Position numbers and translations under genes: made by a program | The notes under the pieces: model-generated | Databases searched by the model: none | The model's input: the letters and a program-made list of their open reading frames with translations, nothing else | Told to the model about the DNA's origin: nothing | Part shown: one piece after another, positions 1 to 7,964 of the stretch | Position numbering within the stretch: position 1 is the stretch's first letter | Layout of the letters: each line of letters starts with the position of its first letter | Assembly (NCBI GenBank): GCA_959028445.1 | Contig: CAUFRY010000024.1 | Coordinates: 1-31,323, forward strand | Reading direction: 5' to 3' | Length of the DNA stretch: 31,323 nucleotides | Source of the DNA: an uncultured Collinsella sp. | GTDB lineage: Bacteria; Actinomycetota; Coriobacteriia; Coriobacteriales; Coriobacteriaceae

Positions 1-145
1 GTGCAATCGCAAGAAGATGACGGGCGGAATGTCAATCCTGGTCTAACAGAGCCTTATTTAATCCCGTCCCAGAGAAATCAATTTACGGGCAGAAGGGCAA
101 AAGTAGTCAAAAAACCCTTCCCATATTAGCTACCCCTTGCACCGA

Positions 146-985
146 TTATTCGCCCGGGTTGATGTTCGCGTAGAACTCCGCCCCATCATCGAGCCGCAGG
201 ACGCCCACGCGACCGAACTCGGAGCCGGTGGCGGCAGCGCAGTCGATGTCGATGCGATCGGGCACACCGGCGGCATCCTCGCCGCCCAGGCGCACGATCT
301 GCCCGCGGCCCGACTCCTCGTCGAGCCCCGCAAGACCACCGACCTCGCAATAACGCCCGAGCGACACCGTTGGCGTGTGACCGCTCACAACGACCGGGCC
401 CTTACCCTCGGTAGAAAGCAGCCCGGTCGGCACATCCCAATAGCCGTGACGAATCCACAGCAGGTCATCGGACGACTGTACCGCGAGCATCTGCTGCAGC
501 AGCTCGCGATCGGCACCCACCGCTCCAACGCCATCGGCACAATCGACGCCATGCTCAAGCAAAAACGCGCGCGCCGCCTTCATCTCGATTCCAGCATGTA
601 CCAGCAGATACGGGCGCTCCTCGGTCTCGACCACCGCGTAGAGCGGCAGCGCGGCCATCCATCGCACGAGCTCCTCGTATGCCTCAAATTCCATGTCGTT
701 GAGCTGCTCGCGCGTCGTCCAGCCACCGTTGATATCCCAGGTCTCGGCATCGAGCGGATCCTGACCAATGATGGCATCGAGCATGATCTGCTCGTGATTA
801 CCCTTGAGCACGTGGGCGTTGGGCAGCGAGCGCACGAGCTTTATAACGCCGACCGGATCGGGCCCGCGATCGATCATGTCGCCCAGCACGTACAGCGTGT
901 CGTCGGACGTCAACGAGATCTTAGACAGGGCCTCGTCAAGCGCACGCACGTGCCCGTGAGCATCAGATGTCACATAGATCGCCAT
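146..985 (-). CDS. Metallophosphoesterase of the PPP / ApaH-like family
   Basis: A 279-residue calcineurin-like phosphoesterase. The metal-binding blocks are in order: DAHGH at residues 8-12, GDMIDRG at 35-41, GNHEQ at 62-66, then VHAG and SGHTP in the C-terminal half. This arrangement is typical of bacterial PrpA/ApaH-type serine/threonine phosphatases and diadenosine tetraphosphatases, which bind two divalent metals; the true substrate cannot be read from sequence. No signal peptide is visible, so it is probably cytosolic. The ATG start is supported by AAGGAGAGG a few bases upstream. It is divergent from the antiporter gene across 253 bases. The family call is firm; the substrate is open. 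Confidence 0.9.
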   Translation of the reverse strand: MAIYVTSDAHGHVRALDEALSKISLTSDDTLYVLGDMIDRGPDPVGVIKLVRSLPNAHVLKGNHEQIMLDAIIGQDPLDAETWDINGGWTTREQLNDMEFEAYEELVRWMAALPLYAVVETEERPYLLVHAGIEMKAARAFLLEHGVDCADGVGAVGADRELLQQMLAVQSSDDLLWIRHGYWDVPTGLLSTEGKGPVVVSGHTPTVSLGRYCEVGGLAGLDEESGRGQIVRLGGEDAAGVPDRIDIDCAAATGSEFGRVGVLRLDDGAEFYANINPGE

Positions 986-1060
986 GGTACGCCTCTCCTT
1001 GCATTGCGGCCGAAGCCCGGCGCCGCAACTAAAACTTCAAGTTGAACTTAAACGTTACCC

Positions 1061-1089
1061 ATTGTACTCCGTTGCAATAAAGCTGGAAA
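1061..1089 (-). promoter_or_regulatory. Possible promoter of the metallophosphoesterase gene
   Basis: Read on the minus strand, TTTCCA (1084-1089) and TACAAT (1061-1066) are separated by 17 bases. The -10 is good and the -35 is weak. The rest of the 986-1238 intergenic stretch holds a short perfect inverted repeat, AGACGGC-A-GCCGTCT, near 1109-1123. No clear promoter for the antiporter was seen. Confidence 0.35.
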
Positions 1090-1238
1090 GGGTTTCCGAG
1101 CAGAGGCAAAGACGGCAGCCGTCTATGACGATATCGCGCACGCCCGCAATCCAACCCCATAAACCCACCATCTTTGGGTACAAATAACCGCAGACAACTG
1201 ACCGTGCCACGCCAACCACCCAGGAGCGGACACCATCC

Positions 1239-2840
1239 ATGAACCAGATCCTTCTCTTTATCGGCCTCGTCATTATTCTGTGCCTGACCATCAAACCCGT
1301 CGGCAAAAAACTCCCCTTCCCCACCCTGCTCATCTTTATCGCGCTGGGCATGCTGTTGGGCGTCAACGGCCCGACGCATATCGACTTTAGCGACTACGCA
1401 CTCACCGAAACCGTCTGCAGCACGGCGCTGCTGTTCATCATGTTCTACGGCGGCTTTAACACCAATATCGACCGCGCCAAGCCCGTCGCTGCGCCGGCGG
1501 TGCTGCTGAGCACGCTCGGCGTCGTCATCACTGCCGGCATCACCGGCGTGTTCGCCCACTTCGCGCTGGGGATCGACTGGATCGGCAGCCTGCTGCTGGG
1601 ATCGGTCGTGGCATCCACCGACGCGGCGAGCGTCTTTAGCGTACTGCGTGAGCACAGCCTGTCGCTGAGAGGTGGCACCGACTCGCTGCTCGAGGTCGAA
1701 TCGGGCTCCAACGACCCCGTCGCCTACATGCTCACCGCTGTGCTCGCTACACTCGCGGCCGGCGGCGACATCAACATTCCCGCACTGCTGGCCAAGCAGA
1801 TTTTCCTGGGCGTGGGCCTGGGCCTTGCCATCGGCTGGGCGGCGGGCCGCCTGATTGAACGCGCGCACGCAACGGCCAAGGACGCGCAGACCATCTTTTT
1901 GTTCGCCGTGGCCATCGTCGCCTACGCGCTGCCGAGCTACCTGGGCGGCAACGGCTTTTTGGCTGTATACCTGGCCGGCATTGTGCTGGGTGCCAGCGAC
2001 ATCACCGGCAAAGTCGAGATGGCGCACTTCTTTGACACCCTCACCGAGATGGCAGAGATGACCATCTTCTTTTTGCTGGGCCTGCTCGTTACACCCGCAC
2101 GCCTGCCGCAAATGCTGCTACCGGGCCTGGCACTCATGGCGTTTATGCTCTTTGCGAGCCGCCCCATCGCCGTAGGCATGCTGCTGGCGCCGTTTAGGAC
2201 GAACCCTCGCCAGGTTGCACTCGTAAGCTGGGCGGGTCTGCGCGGAGCAGCTTCGGTCGTCTTTAGTCTCTTTGCCGTGGTGGCCGGCGTTCCCGGCGGA
2301 CACGACCTATTTGACCTGGTGTTTGTGATTGCCGTGTCGAGCATTGTGGTGCAGGGCTCGCTGCTGCCGGCGGTGGCGAAGAAGCTCGATATGATCGATG
2401 CGACCGGCGACGTGCGCCGCACCTTTAACGACTACCGCGACGAGGACGGCATGTCGTTTGTAAAGCTCAAGGTGGGCGCTGGACATCCGTTTGCCGGACG
2501 CTCGCTCGCGGACATTGGCAGCGCCACAGATATGCTCGTGGTCTTGGTGCTGCGCGACGGCGCGCACCCGGTACTACCCAACGGCGATACCGTGATTGAG
2601 GAAGGAGACCTTCTGGTTATGGCTGCCCCGACGTTTGAAGAGCGTGCCGAGGTTACGCTGCGCGAGGTCACCGTGACACCCCACGGTCGCCTGGCGGGAC
2701 TGCGCCTGCGCGATGTGCCGCAAGGCAAGCATCCGTTTATTGTGGTGATGCTCAAGCGCGACGGCCAAACGATCATCCCCGACGGCAACACCCTAATATA
2801 CGCCGGCGACGAAGCCGTCATCGCCACGCTCGCGTCGTAG
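1239..2840 (+). CDS. Cation/proton antiporter (CPA1, NhaP2/CvrA-like) with TrkA_C tail
   Basis: A 533-residue inner-membrane antiporter expected to exchange K+ or Na+ for H+. Residues 1-390 form a dozen hydrophobic segments of the Na+/H+ exchanger fold. STDAASV (about 126-132) and SGSNDP (155-160), with the Asn-Asp pair at 158-159, are the usual ion-translocation motifs of CPA1 proteins. Residues about 408-470 match a TrkA_C (RCK_C) ligand-binding domain. Residues about 478-533 look like a second, more degenerate copy, as in NhaP2/CvrA potassium/proton antiporters of about 570 residues. The start is ATG with AGGAG 12 bases upstream, a rather long spacing. The gene stands alone and is followed directly by a large palindrome. 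Confidence 0.92.
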   Translation: MNQILLFIGLVIILCLTIKPVGKKLPFPTLLIFIALGMLLGVNGPTHIDFSDYALTETVCSTALLFIMFYGGFNTNIDRAKPVAAPAVLLSTLGVVITAGITGVFAHFALGIDWIGSLLLGSVVASTDAASVFSVLREHSLSLRGGTDSLLEVESGSNDPVAYMLTAVLATLAAGGDINIPALLAKQIFLGVGLGLAIGWAAGRLIERAHATAKDAQTIFLFAVAIVAYALPSYLGGNGFLAVYLAGIVLGASDITGKVEMAHFFDTLTEMAEMTIFFLLGLLVTPARLPQMLLPGLALMAFMLFASRPIAVGMLLAPFRTNPRQVALVSWAGLRGAASVVFSLFAVVAGVPGGHDLFDLVFVIAVSSIVVQGSLLPAVAKKLDMIDATGDVRRTFNDYRDEDGMSFVKLKVGAGHPFAGRSLADIGSATDMLVVLVLRDGAHPVLPNGDTVIEEGDLLVMAAPTFEERAEVTLREVTVTPHGRLAGLRLRDVPQGKHPFIVVMLKRDGQTIIPDGNTLIYAGDEAVIATLAS

Positions 2841-2936
2841 CCATCCCCACCCATAAGTTGCGGTGAAATAGGGATTGAATAGGCCTCTGAACAGCCATTT
2901 CAGTCCCTATTTCACCGCAACTTATTGAGGGGATGG
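2841..2936. repeat. 96-nt near-perfect palindrome after the antiporter gene
   Basis: A perfect 22-bp inverted repeat (arms 2853-2874 and 2904-2925, beginning ATAAGTTGCGGTG) continues inward with near-complementary bases around a loop of about 15 nt. It also continues outward, across a short mismatch, with CCATCCCC (2841-2848) and GGGGATGG (2929-2936). It begins at the base after the antiporter stop codon. No T-run follows it. It could be a MITE- or REP-like interspersed element, or a structured RNA 3' end. Only this copy occurs in the window. Confidence 0.75.
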
Positions 2937-2973
2937 ATTGAAAAACATTTGAATTGACACCGAAATGAAAAAA

Positions 2974-3000
2974 GCCGGGGGATGTCCCCCGGCATTTTTT
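2974..3000 (+). terminator. Rho-independent terminator
   Basis: An 8-bp stem GCCGGGGG / CCCCCGGC with an ATGT loop, followed by A and six T. It is probably the terminator of the antiporter transcript. Its stem core and tail closely resemble the second hairpin at 3208-3236. Confidence 0.85.
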
Positions 3001-3108
3001 ATGCGAGTCAAGACTAAATACTTCTCGGGAAAACGCCGGCCCATTGCGTCAGCAATTTACGAGCCGCTCTACCCACCTCTGGACGGCTAAGGACTTTTCG
3101 CAGGTAGT

Positions 3109-3137
3109 TTGACGAACATATGTTTGCTTATTATAAT
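3109..3137 (+). promoter_or_regulatory. Strong sigma-70 promoter upstream of the DUF3800 RNA and gene
   Basis: TTGACG (3109-3114), a 17-base spacer and a perfect TATAAT (3132-3137) predict a transcription start near 3144. This is the closest match to the sigma-70 consensus that I found in the window. It lies about 120 bases before the DUF3800 start codon, leaving an unusually long and structured leader. Confidence 0.75.
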
Positions 3138-3143
3138 ATTACT

Positions 3144-3236
3144 TGAAAGCACCCCTTATCTCATGGTATAAAGAATACGGTTCCCTCCAAAAGAGGGGCC
3201 TCCAAGAGCCGGGGTCTTACCCCCGGCATTTTTTTT
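3144..3236 (+). ncRNA. Candidate structured RNA upstream of DUF3800 (leader or independent RNA)
   Basis: The predicted transcript runs from the promoter at 3109-3137 to a terminator-like hairpin ending at 3236. Visible structure: a small TTAT / ATAA stem near 3155-3172; the hairpin CCCTC-CAAAA-GAGGG (3183-3197); and the strong hairpin GCCGGGG / CCCCGGC (3208-3227) followed by eight T. A degenerate direct repeat is present: CCTCCAAAAGAGGGG (3184-3198) and CCTCCAAGAGCCGGGG (3199-3214). Several families of RNA motifs upstream of DUF3800 genes are known from comparative genomics (the 'DUF3800' RNA motifs). This locus has the same organisation, but I could not match it to a specific family. Confidence 0.55.
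3208..3236 (+). terminator. Terminator-like hairpin between the RNA and the DUF3800 ribosome binding site
   Basis: A 7-bp GC-only stem GCCGGGG / CCCCGGC, a 6-base loop, A, then eight T. It ends 8 bases before the GGAGG of the DUF3800 gene. Expression of that gene must therefore rely on read-through or attenuation if the promoter at 3109-3137 is its promoter. Confidence 0.8.
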
Positions 3237-3255
3237 GCAAAAATGGAGGCTCATC

Positions 3256-3933
3256 ATGAGCGAACTCTCCGTCTTTGTTGACGAATCTGGCGACCTCGGA
3301 GGCGTCTCCAACTACTACCTCGTCACCCTCGTTTTTCACGATCAAAACGATGCAATCGTTGAACGCATTGACCGCTACGAGCGCGCCCTGTCGCAGTCCT
3401 CGCTTCCCAATACGCCTTTTCATGCAGGACCCCTACTGAATGGAAACGGCGACTACAAAGATCTTCCCAAGGAGCAGCGAAGGCACATGTTGAGCGCATT
3501 TCGCGCGTTCATTCAGCATCTCCCCATACGCTATCTCTGTCTGCAATACCGAATGAGCGAATTCGCCGGCAACCAAAACGGTCTCGCGGAGAGAATGAGG
3601 CGAGACCTCACAGTTGAACTTTTCGACCATCTGGAATTCTTCCAGCGATACGACACCGTTAAGATTTACTACGACAACGGCCAACCGATTGTAACGGAGG
3701 TCATTCATTCTGCGCTTGAGTACGTTCTAGCAAGGGATGTCATCGTATACCGAGAAGCCACACCACGAGCCTACCGGCTATTCCAAGTTGCTGACTACAT
3801 CTGTACGATCGAGCTAACGGCTATCAAGTTTGACAGCAAGGAAGATACAAAGACTGATCGGCTATTTTTTGGAACCCGAAGGACGTTCAAAAAGGGATTT
3901 CTCTTATATCTCAGGAAGAAAAGGATGAACTGA
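3256..3933 (+). CDS. DUF3800 domain protein
   Basis: A 225-residue protein beginning MSELSVFVDESGD. The N-terminal strand with an Asp-Glu-Ser pattern, and the downstream YYDNGQ and QVADYICT segments, are characteristic of DUF3800. This family has an RNase H-like fold and is often found in defence or mobile contexts; its biochemistry is poorly defined. The start is set by GGAGG at 3245-3249, six bases before ATG 3256; an in-frame ATG further upstream would swallow that site. The gene is less GC-rich than its neighbours (one row, 3841-3900, is 40% G+C), which suggests transfer. It is convergent with the small minus-strand gene, stop to stop 7 bases apart. Confidence 0.85.
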   Translation: MSELSVFVDESGDLGGVSNYYLVTLVFHDQNDAIVERIDRYERALSQSSLPNTPFHAGPLLNGNGDYKDLPKEQRRHMLSAFRAFIQHLPIRYLCLQYRMSEFAGNQNGLAERMRRDLTVELFDHLEFFQRYDTVKIYYDNGQPIVTEVIHSALEYVLARDVIVYREATPRAYRLFQVADYICTIELTAIKFDSKEDTKTDRLFFGTRRTFKKGFLLYLRKKRMN

Positions 3934-3940
3934 CCCGGGG

Positions 3941-4153
3941 TCACCAGTCGTCAGACGCTCCGCAGTCGTCATCGACGGCAAAGTCGCGGAGGTCGAGGCC
4001 TTCGCGTTCGGCTCGGGCTAGGAGCTCTTGGGGCGACTCGTCCTCGATATCCATCGCGTCGAGCATGGCGGCCGGAAAGCCCACGCCCGCCGCAGACCCC
4101 GCGCGGTCGAGCAGGCTCTCGCGCAGCTGGTCTACATCAACGTCAATCTTCAT
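3941..4153 (-). CDS. Small acidic protein of unknown function
   Basis: A 70-residue, strongly acidic protein (start MKIDVDVDQLRESLLD, end rich in Asp) with no recognised domain, signal or membrane segment. A consensus AGGAGG seven bases upstream of the ATG argues that it is translated. It starts 27 bases after the stop of the larger unknown gene on the same strand and is probably co-transcribed with it, at the tail of the BREX operon. DNA-mimic or inhibitor roles are possible for small acidic proteins at defence loci, but nothing here shows that. Confidence 0.65.
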   Translation of the reverse strand: MKIDVDVDQLRESLLDRAGSAAGVGFPAAMLDAMDIEDESPQELLARAEREGLDLRDFAVDDDCGASDDW

Positions 4154-4180
4154 GGTGTAGCCTCCTACCAGACCAGGACC

Positions 4181-5545
4181 TTACCCATCAACGCCGAGCA
4201 CATCCACGGCAGCAACAAAAGCCGCCGCCTGTTTGTCGTCCATCTGCGCAGCCAAACGCCCCACGGGCTCATCGTAGGCGAACTGCACCTTATCGATAAA
4301 GCAATCCCAAGCACGCTCATCCACGCGCACGGCGGCCTCACAATACTGGCCGAGCTTTTTGAGTCCATACCAAAACGCATTCACATGGCGCACAGGATCC
4401 TCATCCAGCACACCATCGTAGCGACGCCCGTTAAACTCGCGCATGCGCGCCACGGCAACCTTGAGTGAATCGCCGCCCTCGGCAGAAGCCTCATCCACCA
4501 GCTCCGGAATCGCAACCTCACGCCGAACATCGTGCCTGGTAGCACCGTCGTACTCGCCCACCAACACATCTTCGTCAAGCCGAGGATCGTAGTCGATATA
4601 GCTACTGCCGCGGCAAATCCCATGCGGCGAGTCAGAGCCAAACGCGCAGAATAACCCGCCGTCGGCAACAACACAACGGTAGGTCTCAAACGACTTCTTA
4701 ACCTGAGCGAGCAACTCGGAAAGCTCCCCGACATCGCACGCCGTCTCGCACGCAACGCACGCAGACTCGGGCAACGATACCGGCTCCAGCGTGCTCCCCG
4801 CAACGCGGGCGGCGCGCTCGGCCCGATACGCCTGCGCCGCCAAGCGCGCTCGCTGCGCAGCGCCGCGCACGTTCGTAAGTTCACGCTCCAACGCCACGTC
4901 GCCAGCAACATCGCCAGCCAAATCGCCCGTAAACCCGTCAGTGCCCTGCGACCCCGTCGCACTCAGCTCAGACTCAAACGTCGTTGTGATCATGCCCGCA
5001 AGGTCCGTCGCATCGGCGGCACAACGCAACTGTTCCAGCTGCGTACACAGCAGGTCGGCATCCAGGGGCACGGCGTCCACAACGCGCACGTCACTCAAGC
5101 GCGCCACGTCCTGCAGCACCATAGCCCCAGCAGCATCGTACGCCGCGCGCACCTTGTCCGCCGTATTAGCCCGCAGCTTTACCTCGATAAACGAAAGCGT
5201 TTGCTCCAGGCGCGTCAGCAGCTCGGCCTTGTCCTCCATGCGCAAAAAGGCAGCATAGCGCCGCTCCATCTGCAGCGGACCCACAACGCCCGCCTGCTTG
5301 CGAGCGCGCGCAAGGGCCGCACTCTCAACACGGCGCACGTACGTATCAACAGCTTGCACGGCAGAGTCGCGCGCAGCGCGCTCGGCAGCCTCGACGCCCC
5401 TAAGCACGCCCAACAGCTCGCGGGAGCGCGCCTCGCGCACCAACTCCCCGCGATCGTACTGCTCAAGCGCCGCCTGGCGCTTGGCCACCAACTCAAAGCC
5501 AAACAGCTCGTCGAGCAACTCGCCAACAGAACGCTCGCCCGCCAT
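4181..5545 (-). CDS. Uncharacterised coiled-coil protein downstream of brxL
   Basis: A 454-residue protein not recognised from any family. The first 250 residues are rich in Ala, Arg, Glu and Leu and look alpha-helical or coiled coil. A short low-complexity stretch with a repeated AGDVAGDVA element follows. The C-terminal third is more globular and contains a cysteine cluster, CVACETAC, that could bind a metal, and a conserved-looking HGICRGSSYIDYDP segment. The start is ATG at 5545, preceded by GAGGGG six bases upstream; a GTG 15 bases earlier is possible. It begins 74 bases after brxL on the same strand. This suggests co-transcription with BREX, but it is not one of the six core genes and its role is unknown. 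Confidence 0.75.
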   Translation of the reverse strand: MAGERSVGELLDELFGFELVAKRQAALEQYDRGELVREARSRELLGVLRGVEAAERAARDSAVQAVDTYVRRVESAALARARKQAGVVGPLQMERRYAAFLRMEDKAELLTRLEQTLSFIEVKLRANTADKVRAAYDAAGAMVLQDVARLSDVRVVDAVPLDADLLCTQLEQLRCAADATDLAGMITTTFESELSATGSQGTDGFTGDLAGDVAGDVALERELTNVRGAAQRARLAAQAYRAERAARVAGSTLEPVSLPESACVACETACDVGELSELLAQVKKSFETYRCVVADGGLFCAFGSDSPHGICRGSSYIDYDPRLDEDVLVGEYDGATRHDVRREVAIPELVDEASAEGGDSLKVAVARMREFNGRRYDGVLDEDPVRHVNAFWYGLKKLGQYCEAAVRVDERAWDCFIDKVQFAYDEPVGRLAAQMDDKQAAAFVAAVDVLGVDG

Positions 5546-5619
5546 GGCAGACCCCCTCACGCACTACGCACCAACACGCCCGCGGGTCTACGCGCACGCA
5601 AGCCCGCTCGCCCGCACTC

Positions 5620-7953
5620 CTACAGATCCAGTGCCTTCTTCGCGGCGTCGACCGGGTCGCCATCCATGTAGAACACCGGGCTCAATCCCGAGATAATCTC
5701 GGACGACACGCTCTGCAAGCCCGCGATGGCGCTCAGCGGCAAAATCACGCGCTTGGCGCCGGCGTTTTTGGCCACGCGCATAATCTCCTCGAGCCCGCGG
5801 ATCTCGTCCATAGAACCCGACATGCGCAAGATTCCCGGAATCGCCAGCGCGGGCATCACCGGACGGTTGCATGCCGCAGAGCAGAGGCCCACAAACTCGG
5901 CGAGCGAAACTTCCTCGGACAGCCCCTTGCTCTGCAGGTCGTTATAGAACAGCAGGTAATCCTTGGAGCCAATGTGCATGCCCGGCGCCACGCGGTTCGC
6001 CAGGTTCACAAAGTTGTCGAACGCGGCCTCCAGCGTATCGCGCACCGGCTTGTTAAAGGCCACGCCCTCGTGCTTAAACTTGCACTCGCCGGCAACGGCC
6101 TTGTTCTCCAGCTTGTACACGGCAACCTCACCGCCCTGCGACCTGCCCACGCCAAACACGTGACCGGACAGCAGCGGCCCGTCGGGAATCAGTGTGTCCT
6201 CGCTCTGCTCGGGCACGCGCACCACATGCACGTCCTGCGGGTTGTCGGCATCCATATAGCCCAGGTTAACGTCGATAAACTCAACGCCCGCCATAATCTT
6301 GAGCTGCTCCTTTACGCGGCGACGGCCCTCGATGGCGTAGTCCAGCAGCCAGCGCACGTCGTCCTTGTCCATGGCCTCGTCGGGGAACAGCAGCTTTGCA
6401 AGGCCGCTAAAGGTCTTGCGCACGGCGATCTCGTCACGCTTGTTAAAGTCGCTGTTAAAGCGGAAATACCGGTCGATATGGTGCGTAAAGTCCTTTCGGC
6501 GCATCTCTTTGCAAAACTCCGACAGGCAGTCGGTGATCAGGCCGTAATGCCCGGTCAGCAGGCTCGAGCGCATCTTGGGAATCTCCCAGCCCGGCAGGTA
6601 ATAGTGGATACGGTCGAAGAAGGCCGAATCGTTGTTAAACTCCGGCGGGAACGGATCAAACAGGTGCGTGGTCTTAAGGACATTTTGCACGGTGTCGTTG
6701 ATGTTGCCCTCAAAGACCATGGAGGCATCGGCGTTGATCTGGTCGCGGCCGCGCGCGTAGCTACCACTCGCCATGTAGTCCTTCATGATCTGCACGGCAT
6801 TGGTATCCTTAAAACGCATGCCGGCGACCTCGTCAAACGTCACGCAATCCCAGTGTCCCACCAGGCCCACGCGGTCGGCTCGCATGGAGTTCATACGGCC
6901 GAACAGGTTGGCCGTGGTGGTCTGGCCGCCCGAAAGCAAAATGGCGTAGGGCGAGACCTCTTTGTAGATGTGGCTCTTACCGGTACCGCGGGGACCCAGC
7001 TCGCACAGGTTGTAGTTGCGCTCGATAAGCGGCACCATACGCTCGATAAAGTGCAGGCGCTCTTTCTCGGAAAGCTCGCTAGGCTCATAGCCAGCGGAGC
7101 GCAGCAGCATGTTGAGCCACTCGTCGCGCGTAAAGTACTGGCGCTCGTCGACCATGGCATCCAGGTCCAGATTGGGCATCTGGATGGGCGTGAGCGACGC
7201 CACGCTAAACGGAGAGTCCTCGGGTCCGCGCTTTTTGCGCTTGGCCTTGGAGCGGCGCGGTGCATCGTCGCCAAAGACCTCCATGCCAAACTCGTCTTCC
7301 TCATCCAAGGGGTGACGATACTCGATGCTCATGATGCACCAAATGCCGCCCTGCAGAATCTTGGAATAGTCGCGCACGTACTCAGCCGGCATCACAAACG
7401 GCTCGATGGTCAAGTTGGCAAACGACGCCACGTAGATATCTTTGTACTCGTCGAGCTTGGCCGTCACCTTATCGATGATGGTAAAACGACCCAGCTCGCG
7501 AATCTTGGACTTAATGCGCTCGGACTCATCGGGACGCACGTAGTTATCGGTGAGGATCCTGCGGATGCGCTCCAAACCCTCTGCCACGGCATCCTCGTCA
7601 TCAGTTGAGCAGTACATGCCCAGCAGATACTCCAGTACAAAGGTGGGCACGTTGGCGCCGCGCTTCATAAGGGCCGTCAGGTCCTTGCGCACGATCTTGC
7701 CAGCAAAGTGCTCGAGCAGTTTGCCGTCCAGCCCATCCATGTCGTAGCCGTCGTCCTCGGGGGCCTCGTCCACGGCCTGGTCATAGCCATCGGTCGAGGA
7801 TTCGTCCTCGGCGGGCACAGCAGCCTCAACGGGCGCGGCAGTCTCAGCCTCCGCAGCAGGCACGGCCACCCCTGCAGGCACCGCAGCCTGCTCGGGCACA
7901 TCCACATCAATCGAGGGAACTTCCCACAAATCTTCGTCATGGCTATCAAACAT
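5620..7953 (-). CDS. brxL: BrxL, Lon-like AAA+ protein of type 1 BREX
   Basis: A 777-residue BREX effector-type AAA+ protein. Residues 1-75 are an acidic Ala/Pro/Glu-rich tail of low complexity. A helical domain follows at about 76-260. The ATPase core has Walker A GPRGTGKSH at 320-328 and the Walker B acidic pair DE at 374-375 (in VTFDEVAGMR). The C-terminal 200 residues are the Lon-like domain. BrxL of other bacteria forms DNA-binding ring assemblies and is needed for phage restriction in type 1 BREX. It is longer than typical BrxL (about 660-700 residues) mainly because of the N-terminal tail. The ATG at 7953 is favoured: AGGAG eight bases upstream overlaps the pglZ stop codon, implying translational coupling. 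Confidence 0.93.
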   Translation of the reverse strand: MFDSHDEDLWEVPSIDVDVPEQAAVPAGVAVPAAEAETAAPVEAAVPAEDESSTDGYDQAVDEAPEDDGYDMDGLDGKLLEHFAGKIVRKDLTALMKRGANVPTFVLEYLLGMYCSTDDEDAVAEGLERIRRILTDNYVRPDESERIKSKIRELGRFTIIDKVTAKLDEYKDIYVASFANLTIEPFVMPAEYVRDYSKILQGGIWCIMSIEYRHPLDEEDEFGMEVFGDDAPRRSKAKRKKRGPEDSPFSVASLTPIQMPNLDLDAMVDERQYFTRDEWLNMLLRSAGYEPSELSEKERLHFIERMVPLIERNYNLCELGPRGTGKSHIYKEVSPYAILLSGGQTTTANLFGRMNSMRADRVGLVGHWDCVTFDEVAGMRFKDTNAVQIMKDYMASGSYARGRDQINADASMVFEGNINDTVQNVLKTTHLFDPFPPEFNNDSAFFDRIHYYLPGWEIPKMRSSLLTGHYGLITDCLSEFCKEMRRKDFTHHIDRYFRFNSDFNKRDEIAVRKTFSGLAKLLFPDEAMDKDDVRWLLDYAIEGRRRVKEQLKIMAGVEFIDVNLGYMDADNPQDVHVVRVPEQSEDTLIPDGPLLSGHVFGVGRSQGGEVAVYKLENKAVAGECKFKHEGVAFNKPVRDTLEAAFDNFVNLANRVAPGMHIGSKDYLLFYNDLQSKGLSEEVSLAEFVGLCSAACNRPVMPALAIPGILRMSGSMDEIRGLEEIMRVAKNAGAKRVILPLSAIAGLQSVSSEIISGLSPVFYMDGDPVDAAKKALDL

Positions 7954-7964
7954 AGGGCACACTC

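Noticed and set aside
1..145. Terminator or gene end at the left edge
   Set aside because: GAAGGG / CCCTTC near 92-116 is weak, with a long loop; the start of the window offers too little to call.
137..1045. 302-codon plus-strand frame opposite the metallophosphoesterase
   Set aside because: It is antisense to a gene with all phosphoesterase motifs; composition is His/Arg-rich as in other shadow frames.
1029..2111. 360-codon minus-strand frame opposite the antiporter
   Set aside because: Low-complexity Gln/Asp/Arg-rich product antisense to a convincing membrane protein.
2954..2959. TTGACA as a promoter -35 before the first terminator
   Set aside because: No -10 at a suitable distance; the following sequence is the terminator stem.
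5974..7608. Long open frame (544 codons) on the plus strand opposite brxL
   Set aside because: It is antisense to brxL, which has clear family motifs. Long antisense frames are expected in high-G+C genes, and this one has no recognisable domain.
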